This document shows, in pieces, positions 45,364 to 56,864 of a stretch of 64,000 nucleotides of DNA. The position numbers and the translations under genes are program-made. The stretch lies in the NCBI GenBank assembly GCA_015501585.1, contig JADNRY010000016.1, positions 434,001 through 498,000 of the forward strand, written 5' to 3'. This stretch comes from Rhodocollybia butyracea (taxonomy: Eukaryota; Basidiomycota; Agaricomycetes; Agaricales; Omphalotaceae). Positions within the stretch are counted from its first letter, which is position 1. Each line of letters starts with the position of its first letter. The notes beneath the pieces are model-generated. The model was not told the origin of the DNA, did no database searches, and saw nothing but the letters and a program-made list of their open reading frames with translations.

Positions 45364-45770
45364 TGAAGGCTGTCTAAATGCACGAGTACATCATATGTAA
45401 ATAATATCCAGAGGGAACCGTGAAGCTGATCGCGCATATGTACTTCGATTTCGTGCCACCATGCATAGCACCTCTTCTAGGAGTATTCAAGCCCATACGA
45501 TGCTGAGATGAAGCGTGTATCGGTTTGATGTGCATGCCACCTGCGGAAGTCGAGTCAATACGATAACATTGATAGACGTGTTTATCAGACTAACCATTAA
45601 CACACTCGAATGGTCCCATTTACCTTTGCACCATTGGGCGTATTAGTTCCGCCCTCGGATGCTAAAGGTGTTTCGGCAACTTTTAGAGCTGGAAGGGGAT
45701 GGCAGAGACTAGCTTGACAGCGTAGGAACATCGCTTGGGATCGTCGGAAACAGCAGTTCCGGGTTCTTTG
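45364..45770. repeat. Segmental duplication, copy 1, right part
   Basis: Matches 49347-49715 (TCTGAAGGCTGTCTAAATG, GGGAACCGTGAAGCTGATCG, CCATTGGGCGTATTAGTTCC, CTCGGATGCTAAAGGTGTTTCGG) with small indels. In copy 2 this block directly follows the block matching 37376-38171, so it is the displaced remainder of copy 1. No complete gene. Confidence 0.75.
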
Positions 45771-46123
45771 ATGAAATCGAATGATAAAATGATAACTTAT
45801 TTAATTAAGGGCTGCTCAATTTTCATTCACTCAGCTTTATGAAACTTTGTTCCCCCTTCCCAGCAGTTCCCAGCCTCGCTTAGAACTTAGAAGGGCTCAG
45901 AGAGGCTCAGAGAGGCTTAGAAGGGCTTAGAGCGTCAAGTTTTTATTGAGTCGCGGGAACACGTATTTCCATTATGCACTCGGGGGTCGAAACAGATTGA
46001 AACTGATAAAAAGACTTGTGGATGGAAATGGTCCAGTAGTTCTGCCGGTTCAGTCCCCGTTCGAATACAGCTTGCTGGTCAACCTGCATTCCTTGCAATA
46101 CCACTCTCGATACAATTCTCAAA
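45771..46123. other. Intergenic with a short GGCTCAGAGA/GGCTTAGAAG repeat
   Basis: Imperfect tandem AGGGCTCAGAG-AGGCTCAGAG-AGGCTTAGAAG units at about 45880-45935, then the promoter of the secreted-protein gene. No TATA box is obvious. Confidence 0.45.
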
Positions 46124-47402
46124 ATGCGCTCAGGCACCGCTCTTCTCCTCTATATCCTCATAGCTACCTCCATGCTTGCTGTGTCCCCTATACCAATGAA
46201 TTCTCGAACTGGCCAGCTAAAGAGACAGGAAGGAATCGGGGACTGGTTCAAAGTCAAAGAAGCTACAATTAACTGTAAGTGTTTGTTCATTGTCAGCCAA
46301 TATGAATCCTGTTTTCCTGTTTACCTGTTTTTGCTACTGGATAACTATACCTGATACCCCTATCTTGCCAGGCTGAGGATCTCATGGTGGTGGCATTTGT
46401 TAGTTGCGAAACAGGCATAGTAGATGTCTCGAAAGCTCCCTCGGATTGGCAGAACCAAGTTCAAGCAAGATTTACGATAATCTTGTCTGAAGCCTTCCAT
46501 CGGGACATGAACCCATCATACCGGGGTCTCTATAATCCATCAGGCAAACATGAGTTGGTTTGCATCACAATCACCGGCGGGTCGGAACCTGGCCAGATAA
46601 TCCCAGAGTGTCCTCATGGATGTTTTGGGTGGAGGGCAAAAGGTGGTGAGTGCTTGAGGGTCTAGTTCTCTTTGTGTTCTTCAAGTGTGCTTTGCTAGAA
46701 CGCCACAAAGCCGTCAGTGGTACGAAAGCGTACCCCAAAAGCTCCATCTATTATATTGGCTTAAGCCCAGGCAAGCCAAGCTGGAACTGGGTAGGCGAGA
46801 TGGGCATGGACTCAAAAGATTCAGACCCACTGTCGGATGCAGCAGCAACGCACGCGGAATGGAGGATGCTTCTCACGAATGAGTTTAAGCCGCACTTTTT
46901 GAAACCCAGTGTGATCTTCATTGGGATTGACGGTAAACCATCGACCGGCGAAGGTAAAGCCGTGGACGTAGAGGTCACCGAAGTGATCAATGGGGCTTTA
47001 GGTCGGGACTCGAAGTACCTAATAACCTACCACGGTACATACCACCCAAGTGAAGATACACGGAAATGGTTTTACTTCAGGTTCATCGCCACAGACGAGT
47101 GTACTGAGGCAGATCCATGTATTGGGTGGGTAGCATTAGGTTGTGAGTGCTTGCTACTGAATCTGGTTTTCTTCGTGTTCTTCATATATGTTTCACTAGG
47201 TGACAGTCTGTTTGACCCCAAATTCTTTGGTCACGGTTACGACCAAAGATATGTGGGCATTCTAAAACCAAACAGAGGCCCCGGTCCAACCCGGTTCACA
47301 GTTATTTGGAAGTATCTTGGGACTCGTACCCTCGCAGAACAGGAGGAATGGTCAAAAATCAATGACAAATTTGTCAAGCAATGGGAGTTCCATCACAAGT
47401 AA
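46124..47402 (+). CDS. Secreted protein of unknown function with internal duplication
   Basis: Modelled exons 46124-46291, 46372-46645, 46699-47142, 47200-47402 (362 aa). The N-terminus is a clear signal peptide (RSGTALLLYILIATSMLAV) with a nearby Lys-Arg site (LKRQ) as in propeptides. Exons 2 and 3 end in related sequence: YRGLYNPS-to-HGCFGWRAKG against YHGTYHPS-to-DPCIGWVALG, and the introns after them are also alike. Exon 4 carries a further DQRYVGILKPNRGPGPTRF segment. No family recognised. The first intron is doubtful: the best donor (GTAAGT at 46275) leads to an immediate stop in exon 2, so I used a weaker GTCAGC donor at 46292. Alternatives are a one-base error or a pseudogene. It lies between the two segmental-duplication copies. 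Confidence 0.6.
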
Positions 47403-48160
47403 TAGGTTGTACGCCGTACGGTACCTGTCGCTCGACCAAGCTGAGGGCTGAATTGGAAGAATCATGTTTTCTTAATTGATACATTGCTGGAACAAATTTG
47501 AACTCGAGACGACAAAATATTGCTTGAACATCTCACTGAATTTTACTGGCAAGTACTAAATTCACCGCTTGACCGCTTGTCTATGCAAATTTGAACAACA
47601 TAGACAACGTATTCTCTTGCCACACATCAAGAAAGAGACTCCGAATATTTTAGCACTGCGAAACTGAATTCAGGGCCTGTCTCCAATTGCAGTATAAGAG
47701 TTTTTGGATGCATCAGTTGGTAGCGAAGTTGGAGCTGAGTGGTATTGGTATATGCTGTCCCAGAGTTATCCCTTTGTCGAGGGATGCGAAATATGCGAGA
47801 CGGAACGGGCGACTCAAGGATGAGGAGAGCGTTGCATGGGATGAGAGGCAAGGTTCGAGGTACCATGGGGCCATTTGACGATGGAGTCCTGTCATCGGAT
47901 TCGAGTTTGAGAGGTTAGCACTGGGATTAGAGTCAATGAGACTTGAAGGAAATTACGAGTGTGATATGCTGGGAAGCGAGGTAACATTTAGATTCTCCTA
48001 TCAACAGATGACTCGGGAGAAGAAACGCCCTTGAACGGATCTTGCTTTATACCGTACTTGATGTCACCGTTGATTAGAATAACAAACAGCTCTGAGTACT
48101 GTTAGGTGCCAAACCATATAGTTTTGTAAGTACTGCCAGAAGACACCGAAACTGAAACTA
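47403..48160. other. Intergenic, no gene seen
   Basis: Downstream of the secreted-protein gene. ORFs are short and featureless; the right edge leads into the duplicated block. Confidence 0.4.
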
Positions 48161-49730
48161 AAACACTTAGGATGAACAAAACGAGAGTATCTCCGAGATA
48201 TCACAACAAATTCACTTTCGATAATCCTCGAACAGCACACCCAGTGAATCCGGCTTTTCCATAGGCTTTTCAACCGAATGAGGAGAATACGGCCCAGATT
48301 TCCCTTGCATCAAAGGCAACTTGATCGAGAAGGGTTTACGAATCGTCGGAACGCCTACGACATGGAATTGTTAGGTTCCGCAGCCCAGAATCGCAACGGA
48401 CGGAAAGAAATAGCCAATAACGTTAGACGCCGAAAGTTGTCGGTGTATGAACCAAATTGGTTACAACTTCGTTTGTTTGGAGAAAAACTGCCGAAAGATA
48501 TTCGTTGAGAAACTTTGAGGAGGGACCAACAAGCAGCCGGCGTATCCATACTCTTGATTTCAACCTTGAATTCAACATACGATTACAATACAGGTCATTT
48601 GGAAGTTTATGCGCTATTTGAAGTCTCCGTTGAAGATCCTGTCTCATCTCCTTCATCATCTAAGAGGCCATAAGTGACGTACACAGTCGCTCAGAGGTTG
48701 AAATATACCTTCAATATACGCAGGGACAGGCGTTGGTGGTCGCACAGCTGTAGGGCGACCAGGGATACCTTTATTCTTGAAGCTCAAACTTGATAGTGAG
48801 GCATCGGGTGAAGATTCGCGAGAGGATCCAGATGAATCGTTGAATGGCGCCGTCGATGAGTCTCGAAGTTTTGAAGGACCTATCTTGGACTGTGCGTTGG
48901 ATGCGGGTAGTGAAGATACCTGTCGGGTAGAGATAGGTAAGCGTATGACGGAAAACTCAGAACAACATCCATACGCTGGAGATTCCATCTATTTCGGATT
49001 TGACACGAGAAACTGGGGAGCCTAAAGCATACTTTATATTTGCGTATCACAGATGAAAGGTTCCTACCCTTCTGTTTCTGTTTCTTGGTTGGTGACACCT
49101 GAGGAGAGATCGGCTAGGCTTTGTCGAATTGAAGTACAAGTAAAGACAGAGCGGATACATACGCGTTTGCGCTTGAGATTGAATTCGGCTTCATCTACGA
49201 AACAGTCAGAGTGAATCCTTATTCATTACTAAGATCGACATCCACCTGCACGTTTTGTCTTTGATTTTCCCTTATTCTTCTGGGGCGATTTATCCTCGTC
49301 GGACGGGTAACCTGCATCAGAAGCAGGGGAATTAGACCTTCCAGCATCTGAAGGCTGTCTAAATGTACGAGTACATTAATATCCAAAGGGAACCGTGAAG
49401 CTGATCGTGCATATGTACTTCGATTTCGTGCCTCCACGCATAGCACCTCTTCTGGAAGTATTCAAGCCCATGCAGTTGCTGAGATGAGGCGCGTATCGGT
49501 TTGATGCGACCTGCGGAGGTCAAGTCAGTTAGTACGATAGCCTTGGTAGAAGGGTTTATTAGACGAACCGTTCTCTGACAATTAACACACACCAAAGGCA
49601 TGGTCCCATCTCCCTTTACGCCATTGGGCGTATTAGTTCCTCCCTCGGATGCTAAAGGTGTTTCGGAGCTGGAAGGAGATGGTACAGTTGTCAGAGGCTG
49701 ACTTGACAGCTTAGGAACATGAGCTGTGGT
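48160..49730. repeat. Segmental duplication, copy 2 (contiguous)
   Basis: Uninterrupted counterpart of 36.67-38.17 kb plus 45.36-45.77 kb. The left end also matches sequence just left of the 34388-36669 element (GAAACT-AAACTAAAA followed by AGGATGA), so it preserves both empty sites. On the minus strand it reads PASDAGYPSDEDKSPQKNK, DEAEFNLKRKR, VSPTKKQKQK, then SKLRDSSTAPFND, KNKGIPGRPTAVRPPTPVPAYIE, with intron-like gaps: a gene or gene fragment of unrecognised family. Because several reading frames are broken I do not call a CDS. Confidence 0.75.
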
Positions 49731-50750
49731 GACTTATAAGACTACAGAATAATACGAGGTGCAGCTCCTACCTGCATTACATCTAATCAAAATACGTTAT
49801 TATCTGAAGTCATGACTCGCTGTACACATACCTTGTTCCGCAAGTCTTACAGGTAGCACGACTTCTGGAGACTTCTGAATGGACATCAAAGGTAATATCC
49901 ATAACAAAATCATCCAGCAAGTCACAAAATAGTTTCGTACTCTTTCATTGGAGGTTAGAATTAACGGAAACAGCATGATTACTTGCATGGCACACCAGGG
50001 CTTGTAGAACTTGTTCTTTTTCTGCTTTTTCTGCCTTTGACGGAGCCATTCCTGTAGAAAGATTAAGCCAGTTGATTAACAAGCCAGCGGAAGCCTGACC
50101 GCATCCAGGTATTCACGTGTTCGGTAGACGCCGCGAGCGCCGTGACTTTTTTCTAATCTCTTGGACTTCTGCCTTTCTGTGATGGCTCTGAGTAGCAATT
50201 ATATCTACTACATGACTATGAGCTCTAGCGATTTGGTAAAATTGCTCCTGGGATTTTCTATCACATCGTTCGTCATGGAACTGCGCTTAGACATGTTTGG
50301 GAAATGAAGATTTACATTTGTCGACATCTCTACAATCTCTCTTTCTCACTAGATTTCTCAGTCTTCCTTCAATGATCCCACACCCTCCCACACCCTACTC
50401 ATTTCGTCCCCGTATCATTGTTTTGCCTTGGCCCTTGACGATTGGAACGTTACCAGAATCACGACATCAGGCTTCATCAATCATTCGCAGCTACAAAATG
50501 AACACCTCTAGACATAAGACAGCTCTAGACAGTTGCGAATTCCAATTCTTTCTACATAGACTTGGTAATCGCTTAACGTCACCAACAATACATAACCTTC
50601 CCTTCAGGTCCTCATAGTGAAGGACGCGCGCTCATATTGCATGTCTCTGTTCCCATTGATGTCCCTTGACATCTTGGTGAACATCATACACTAGTACCTG
50701 GTATTCCACATCTTAACCAACAACCCCCTCAATATCGTTTTCACCCCGTC
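49731..50750. other. Intergenic, possible small membrane-protein remnant
   Basis: A minus-strand stretch from about 50047 to 49800 reads MAPSKAEKAEKEQ and, in another frame, two hydrophobic segments (CAMQVIMLFPLILTS and YFVTCWMILLWILPLM). It might be a two-exon gene, but I cannot place splice sites. Plus-strand sequence from 50300 is the presumed upstream region of the ankyrin gene. Confidence 0.35.
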
Positions 50751-52160
50751 ATGAATTTCGGTGTAGGTGTCGGCGATGTTTATTTGGTCGCAAAGTTTGC
50801 TTGGAACATATACAAAGCCTGCAAAGAGTCAGGCGATGACTTCAGGAAGCTATCGAGCGAAGTGGCATCTCTGCATGTAGTCCTCAAGGAGTCAGAGGAA
50901 TACATCGATGAATACACCGATCTCCCTGCTTCTCGCAGAAATCGCCTGAAGATTCTCACAGATGGTTGCGATGGAGTACTCAAGGACTTGGATAAGCTGC
51001 TCAAAACGTATGAGAGTCTAGGCACACAGTCTCAACGGACTTGGGATCGTATGCGGTTTGGTTTGGAGGACCTGGCGGATATCAGATCCAGACTTATCAG
51101 CCAGACCACACTTTTGACTGCGTTCAATAGTATCCTCATAAGGTGAGCATTAAACAGAATCGTACACAGGGCTTTATTTCAACTCGTTTTCAGCTCTTCG
51201 ATCCCCCGAATGGAAAAGAGGCTCGTTAAGCTCATCACCGAAGTACAGGCTGGACAGCGGGAAGGCTCCGTAGTGAGCCTACCTGATATCACGGAAACCA
51301 TAGAATCCCCCGATGTTTGGAACCAACTCCGTCGGGAGCTTGAAGATGTGGGGATCACCCCAGTGGTGGTAGAGGAGAACCACGACTATATAATCAATTG
51401 GATGAAGGCAGCTCTGACACAAGGGCTTGTGGATGAGGTATCTCCAGGTTCAGGACATCTGAACGTTATGGGAAACATAGGTTTGGGAAGCATGGGCTCA
51501 GCTTCAAGCACGATTACGATCGTCGGAAATGAGGAGTTTGAAGAGGAGTTACAAAGAAAGCAGGCCGAAAAGCCGTTTGGTGGTGTTATTCAAGTCCAGT
51601 CTGTCAAAGTTAGGAAGAAGACAGATCCTACAAGGATGATCAAGAAACTTTTCGTAAAGGACACGGCCATCGTCCAAGCTGCGAGTGATGGAGACTTAGA
51701 TAAAGTTGTCAACTTGATCAGCATTGGCTGCAACGTCAATGTTACAGACCGTTGGGGGTGAGTATGGAATTCTGATGACTTTCTGTGTCCTAATTCGTGT
51801 ACTCAGATGGTCGGCCCTTAGCATGGCGGCGTACGGAAACCACTTGACGATCGCTCGAGTTCTTCTCGACCACGGCGCTAGCTTGGACAATATTGATGTA
51901 GATGGTGATTCGCCCTACCAACTGGCAACCAACAGAGGTATTAAATTCTGAACATTTCTTTTTTGCGCCACTCATTCTGTGTATACAGGGCATTCAGATA
52001 TGTTGATCTTATTTGATCAAGTTACGGCCGAGAGAGATCTCCATGCCAGAGAACAAGACACTGAAAAACCCAGACAGTGAGTCAGTTTTACCAACAAGTA
52101 TGTTAACGACTTGACGCATCCTGTAGAGTCGACATTGCGACCCTGTCAGTGTCACTGTGA
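50751..52160 (+). CDS. Ankyrin-repeat protein with fungal STAND-type N-terminal domain
   Basis: Exons 50751-51142, 51194-51757, 51807-51937, 51989-52076, 52127-52160; 402 aa. The first 130 residues (GVGVGDVYLVAKFAWNIYKACKESGDDFRKLSSEVASLHVVLKE split by no gaps in frame) resemble the helical N-terminal domain found on many fungal NLR-like and ankyrin proteins. A linker with Gly/Ser (GNIGLGSMGSASS) follows, then about two ankyrin repeats: IVQAASDGDLDKVVNLISIGCNVN and WSALSMAAYGNHLTIARVLLDHGASLD, then YQLATNRGHSDMLILF. There is no NACHT or NB-ARC domain. Role unknown; N-domain plus repeat architecture without a nucleotide switch suggests an accessory or decoy form (inference). Confidence 0.78.
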
Positions 52161-52465
52161 AGCCAAATCTGTTTCAATCGTGTATCTTCGATGTATCTTG
52201 GTCCTGCTACGTATCTATTTTATGGGCACAGCGACTAGTTTAAATGCTAATTTATTGACAATAAATGGTAGGATAGTATGTATGTAGTGTTCTGGATGAA
52301 AGAAAGAGCTTTCTGTACCTCACGGTTAGTCTGCAGAGGAGGCTGTGTGACTACAAATGTCTTATGCCACAAAACGCCATGGTGTCGATGGGTTGACAGA
52401 TAGCAAGCCAAGCTTGACCTCTTAATCCCAACTTCTCTCCCACTGTCAACCTTTTCATTACCGAA
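52161..52465. other. Intergenic between ankyrin gene and amine oxidase
   Basis: About 300 bp on the same strand: 3' UTR then a short upstream region. Nothing further seen. Confidence 0.4.
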
Positions 52466-54071
52466 ATGCAAAACGAACGGCGCAGGAGCATCTGTATTGT
52501 GGGCGCTGGCATCTCTGGACTGCGATGCGCGGATGTCCTCCTTTCGCATGGCTTCCAAGTTACTATATTCGAAGCCAGAGACAGAATAGGTGGCAGAGTA
52601 AGTGGATTTACGTTATTCAAGGATTATATTGATTTGTTCCAGTTCTGCCAGTCCAACGACCTCGGGTACACAATCGATATGTTGGTATTCGATTACTTTT
52701 GGTTACGGCTCCCTGATTTTGTGGCAGTGGACCGAATTGGATACACACTTGGGATAGTGGCGAAGTCCATCCGATATGGAAGCTGGCAATGGAGACCAAT
52801 ACCCCAGTACATCACTGGAACTCCAAGCAGATGATTTTCGACGCTACCGGGAGTATGTTATCCGATGAGAAGACAGATAGACTTTCGACTTTGCTGTGGA
52901 AGATCATCGAGGAGGCATTCGAATTTAGCGCGAAAGCACATGAGAAGGATGGTGGAAAGAGCATCCTCGCAGGAGACTCTCTGTATGATTTTATCAAAAA
53001 GAGATCTATCGAGGAGCTACAGGATGAACAAGAGCGCGAAACTCTTTTACAGATGAGTGAGATGTGGGGGGCTTACGTCGGTGAGCCTGTTTGGAAGCAA
53101 AGTTTGAGATTTGCCTGGATGGAGGAGTGTTGTGGAGGAGGTAGGCATTCTTCTTGTAGATTAAACAATGATAGTACTTACGATTACACGTTCAAGAGGA
53201 AATGTTCGTGGCTTCAGACTATTCTGCAATATTTGGTAGAATCTCAAAGACTGCCAAAGAGGAAGCTAAAATTATGCTTGGTAAGAAAGTCGTTTCCGTC
53301 CAAACAGAGGATCGTAGCTCTGGGAAGCAGGTTTCTGTGACTTGTGATGATGTTTCCACCGATCAATTCGACGAAGTGGTGATGACAACTCCGTTAGGAT
53401 GGCTAAAGACACATCCCAACTGCTTTGCTCCGCCGCTACCGCCGAGACTAACCTCAGCAATCGATAATCTGAAGCTTTCTCAACTCGAAAAAGTATTCAT
53501 TACCTTCCCGTCAGCTTTCTGGATCTCTGATAGCACCACTGATTCTTTCCCGAGTTACACAAACTGGCTTCGTCCACTGTATGCCGATGATACCAATCCT
53601 CACCACTGGCCTCAGGAAATCTGGAATCTAGCTTCGTTTACACCACCACATAACCACCCAACAATTTTGTTTTACCTCTACGGTGACTGCTCCAGACATA
53701 TAGTAAACGCAATATACGGCAAGCCAAAACAAGAAAAGCACGACTTTCTCGATAAATTTTTCTTCCCTTATTACTCTCGCCTTCCTAGGTTTGACCTAGA
53801 AAACCCGAGCTGTACCCCAAAGGCGATCCTCGCTACAGAATGGCTTAAAGACGAGTTGAACGGCTACGGCAGCTATTGCAATTTTCAAACGGGGGTTGAA
53901 GAAGCGGACAAGGATGTTGAGACATTCAGAGACGGTTGTCCTGAGAGGAGATTATGGTTTTGCGGTGAACATGCCGCTCCGTTTGAGGAATGTGGGACAG
54001 TAGCCGGGGCTTACTTATCGGGTGAATTTATTGGAAAGAAGATAGTCGAATTGTACAGTGCTAATGCTTAG
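52466..54071 (+). CDS. FAD-dependent amine oxidase (polyamine oxidase/LSD1-type fold)
   Basis: Exons 52466-52597, 52643-52680, 52728-53140, 53197-54071; 485 aa. FAD-binding Rossmann motif at the N-terminus: ICIVGAGISGLRCADVLL, then FEARDRIGGR. The GPNWIHT segment and the C-terminal FAD signature WFCGEHAAPFEECGTVAGAYLSG are standard for flavin monoamine and polyamine oxidases. It would oxidise an amine with release of H2O2; the substrate cannot be read from sequence. No signal peptide, SWIRM domain or peroxisomal SKL end. Exon 2 could start at 52643 or 52652. It converges on the MFS gene, with 46 bp between stops. Confidence 0.9.
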
Positions 54072-54117
54072 TGTCTTCGTCAATGCATGGTCTTCGCGTC
54101 AGACCCTAACGGTCCCT

Positions 54118-56584
54118 TCATAACATCTCGACTTCGTTTATAGATTTCTCGGGGTCGTACTCTGAATCTTCCTTCTGGATCGAATCTGCTTCCTTGTTGG
54201 TTGTGGTCCTGAGGCGTAGAGCTGCTTCACGATCAGCGAGCAGTTTTATGCCTACGATTAATATCTGGAAGCATTTTCAGTTCAACGTCGTTTCTAGCTT
54301 GACAAAGCGAGAATCGTAACATACCAATCCTGCAATGACCAAACCAAACGTCCCAGGAAAGCCTCGACGGAATCTGTAAGAAAGAACGTTTGAGCGAAAC
54401 TGAATTTCGATCAATGAGTGGATACTCACGTAGGCGCCCTATAGCAGTGAGAAACAGGAAGTTAGTCAAATACTGGGTATAAACCTGGGACACGTACATT
54501 GTCTGGGGAAAGATAACTATAGGTAACCACGCGGATACGGAGTATTGCAGGCCATTCATTGAAGAAATCGTCACTGCCCTCACTGAAAATAATACTTAGG
54601 GATACAAAAATCAAGGTGCCGTTAGCTTACATTCATTATCATCGGCGAGGAGCTCATTTGCCCAGGTAAAGAAGACAGCAGTCATGAGTTGCACTCCCTA
54701 TTGACAATGGTGAATGTCAAAACACGATATGAGCAAGCGAAACATAGCTCACCCCAGTCATAAAAGCAAACAATATAAGTTTTTCGTTTTTGGGCCAGAA
54801 GGCTAGGATCCCTGTAGGTAAGAGACCGTAGAACTAGCGAGCGTTAAGATTAGGGTGGAAGAGTAGTGCCAGTGGGACGACTCACAAGTGGTCCAAAAAC
54901 AAATGCAAACCGGGATCCCGTCAGGTCACTTCCAAAGCCCCAGATGAAAATACACAACGCGGAAATCAAAGACGAGCATGAAGGTATGACGTTTCGCTTG
55001 ACCACGCTATATCCAGCCGCCTCTAAACAATTGAGAGGATCTCAATGAAAATTTTGTAGATACCACGTCCACAATACACACCCATCCAGATCCCAAAATA
55101 GCCGGTGTCGGCGCACGATGAGCCATAGACGATATATCCTAAAACTAACCCGTACCATTCTGAGATTTATTAATCCCAGTAAACCCATCAGAACTTCAAC
55201 AGAAAATAATGGCTGCTACTTACTCCAGGACGACAGTATGCGTATTATCAATGTCCAGTTGAGTTTCTTCTCTCCGGGTTGTGACTGTCGTAGGATGAAA
55301 AATAAACGCCCGCTCACCACAAAATGCCAAGGACTTACTTTGCCTAACGCAAGGGATCTCTTTAGGGCAAAATCTTTCTCCTCCTTGCTGAGATACCAAG
55401 CACGAGTGTTCGAAGGTAGATCCGGAAGAACCAAGAGTATCCCTAGGGCACAGGGTACCGTCATACACCCACAAACGATGAATAACCACCTGAATGAAAA
55501 ACGGTCATCACGGCCGTCGAATCTTAAGTTCTCGGAATTTCAAAAAATATACCTCCAACCCGCTAAACAGAGCCATATCAGTGAACGCGCTACTAGGAAA
55601 TCAAGGGACTTCCTCACCTATTCCATGCTTCTCATTCAAAGTTGTGTAGACGCTTGCCTGTAAATACCCTCCGAAAGATGTGCCCAGAGAGCCTAAGGTG
55701 TACAAAATTGAAACCAAGTTTGTCAAACAAAGGATATTTACCAGACAAATGGAAGATAGCAATCCGCTTCGCAAGTTCATGCTTGTTATACCAGGAGCCC
55801 ATGAGGTCTGAAATGATGTTATGAACCGCTCGTTATAACGAAACTCGGGCCAACGCACACAGGAGGGAAGGAAAGAAAGATGCCTCGAACGCTCCCACCA
55901 TAAATCTGAACGCATACATTTGATTGCATGTCTTTGCACCAGCTTGAGCGAACGTGAATATGCCTGTAGAGATCACAAGGACGTGTTAGAAAAGAGGCAG
56001 AAAAGTTTGGCGAGCACTTTCCCCATCCAATCTCGTTGGCAAACAGGAATAAGGATGGTCGCACTCGCGTTACCGCAAGTGTTCCAGGGATCTGGTGCGT
56101 CCCTGAGCTCTTTCGTAAGCGCGTGTAGATCCAACTTACCTGGAACAGCGCATAACCGACAGTGTAAAATGTTCCCATCTAAGAAATATAGTCACTCGAA
56201 TTGACTGACGGCTCTATCATACACTCACAAATGTGTATTGGTTCCCATTCATAGTCAGGTCCTCCTTCATCTTAACGGGAAGTCAGAATATATCATTCCA
56301 TACTTCATTTTCGAACAGGAAGTACCCCGGAAACATATGCGTTGGCGAGATTTGCTGAATCAAGATACCGCATGAAGAACCCCAAGCATCCAACGACAAG
56401 GATGCCAAAGTCAAGCTATAGGTGAATTACTTACACATGGCAAATCCAATGAATACAACCTTACCTTCCTCACCAACCTCTTCTCGAACTGTGACTTCAA
56501 ATGTCCATCCGAGTCCCAAATGAAAGACTTGCACTTTTGCCAAAACGTCAAGTTGACTACTTCTTTGGCTTTTTCAGGAAGCAT
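54118..56584 (-). CDS. MFS transporter, anion:cation symporter (Dal5/Tna1-like) family
   Basis: Nineteen exons: 56584-56465, 56415-56326, 56270-56229, 56178-56140, 56091-56022, 55963-55859, 55807-55742, 55692-55618, 55562-55553 (10 nt), 55489-55339, 55284-55224, 55159-55082, 55022-54886, 54833-54753, 54697-54631, 54582-54498, 54438-54430 (9 nt), 54373-54325, 54264-54118; 493 aa in phase. Family marks: LDFGILVVGCLGFFMRYLDSANLANAYVSG, MKEDLTMNGNQY, IPGTLAVTRVRPSLFLFANEIGWG, AFRFMVGAFEASFFPS, GSWYNKHELAKRIAIFHLSG, QTMAPTFRRGFPGTFGLVIAG and an acidic cytoplasmic tail. Imports an organic acid or vitamin-like anion (allantoate, nicotinate, pantothenate are known for relatives); substrate unknown. 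Intron 5 needs a GAAAGT donor at 56021; otherwise the frame is lost. Confidence 0.86.
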
Positions 56585-56864
56585 GGTTGTGAGTGAAACG
56601 GGAGGAAATATTAGAGGGAGCCTCAAGATAAACAAATTCGCATGAAAGGTGACATTTTAACCGTCCCATGACAAACAAGAGATAAGAGTCATGCTATAGA
56701 AGTCAGCCTATGGCCACATGAGTAGATAGCGTGAAGAAGCGTGAAGATCGCGCAAGAGATGGGAATTCCAACAAAGGAGTTCTCAATGAAAATGCGAACG
56801 CTGATTATTGAAGGAACCTTAATGTTTCATACAGTCCAGAATTTCTATTGTCGCACATTCTACT

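Noticed and set aside
46060..46080. GTTCGAA motif resembling a tRNA B box
   Set aside because: No matching A box or cloverleaf around it.
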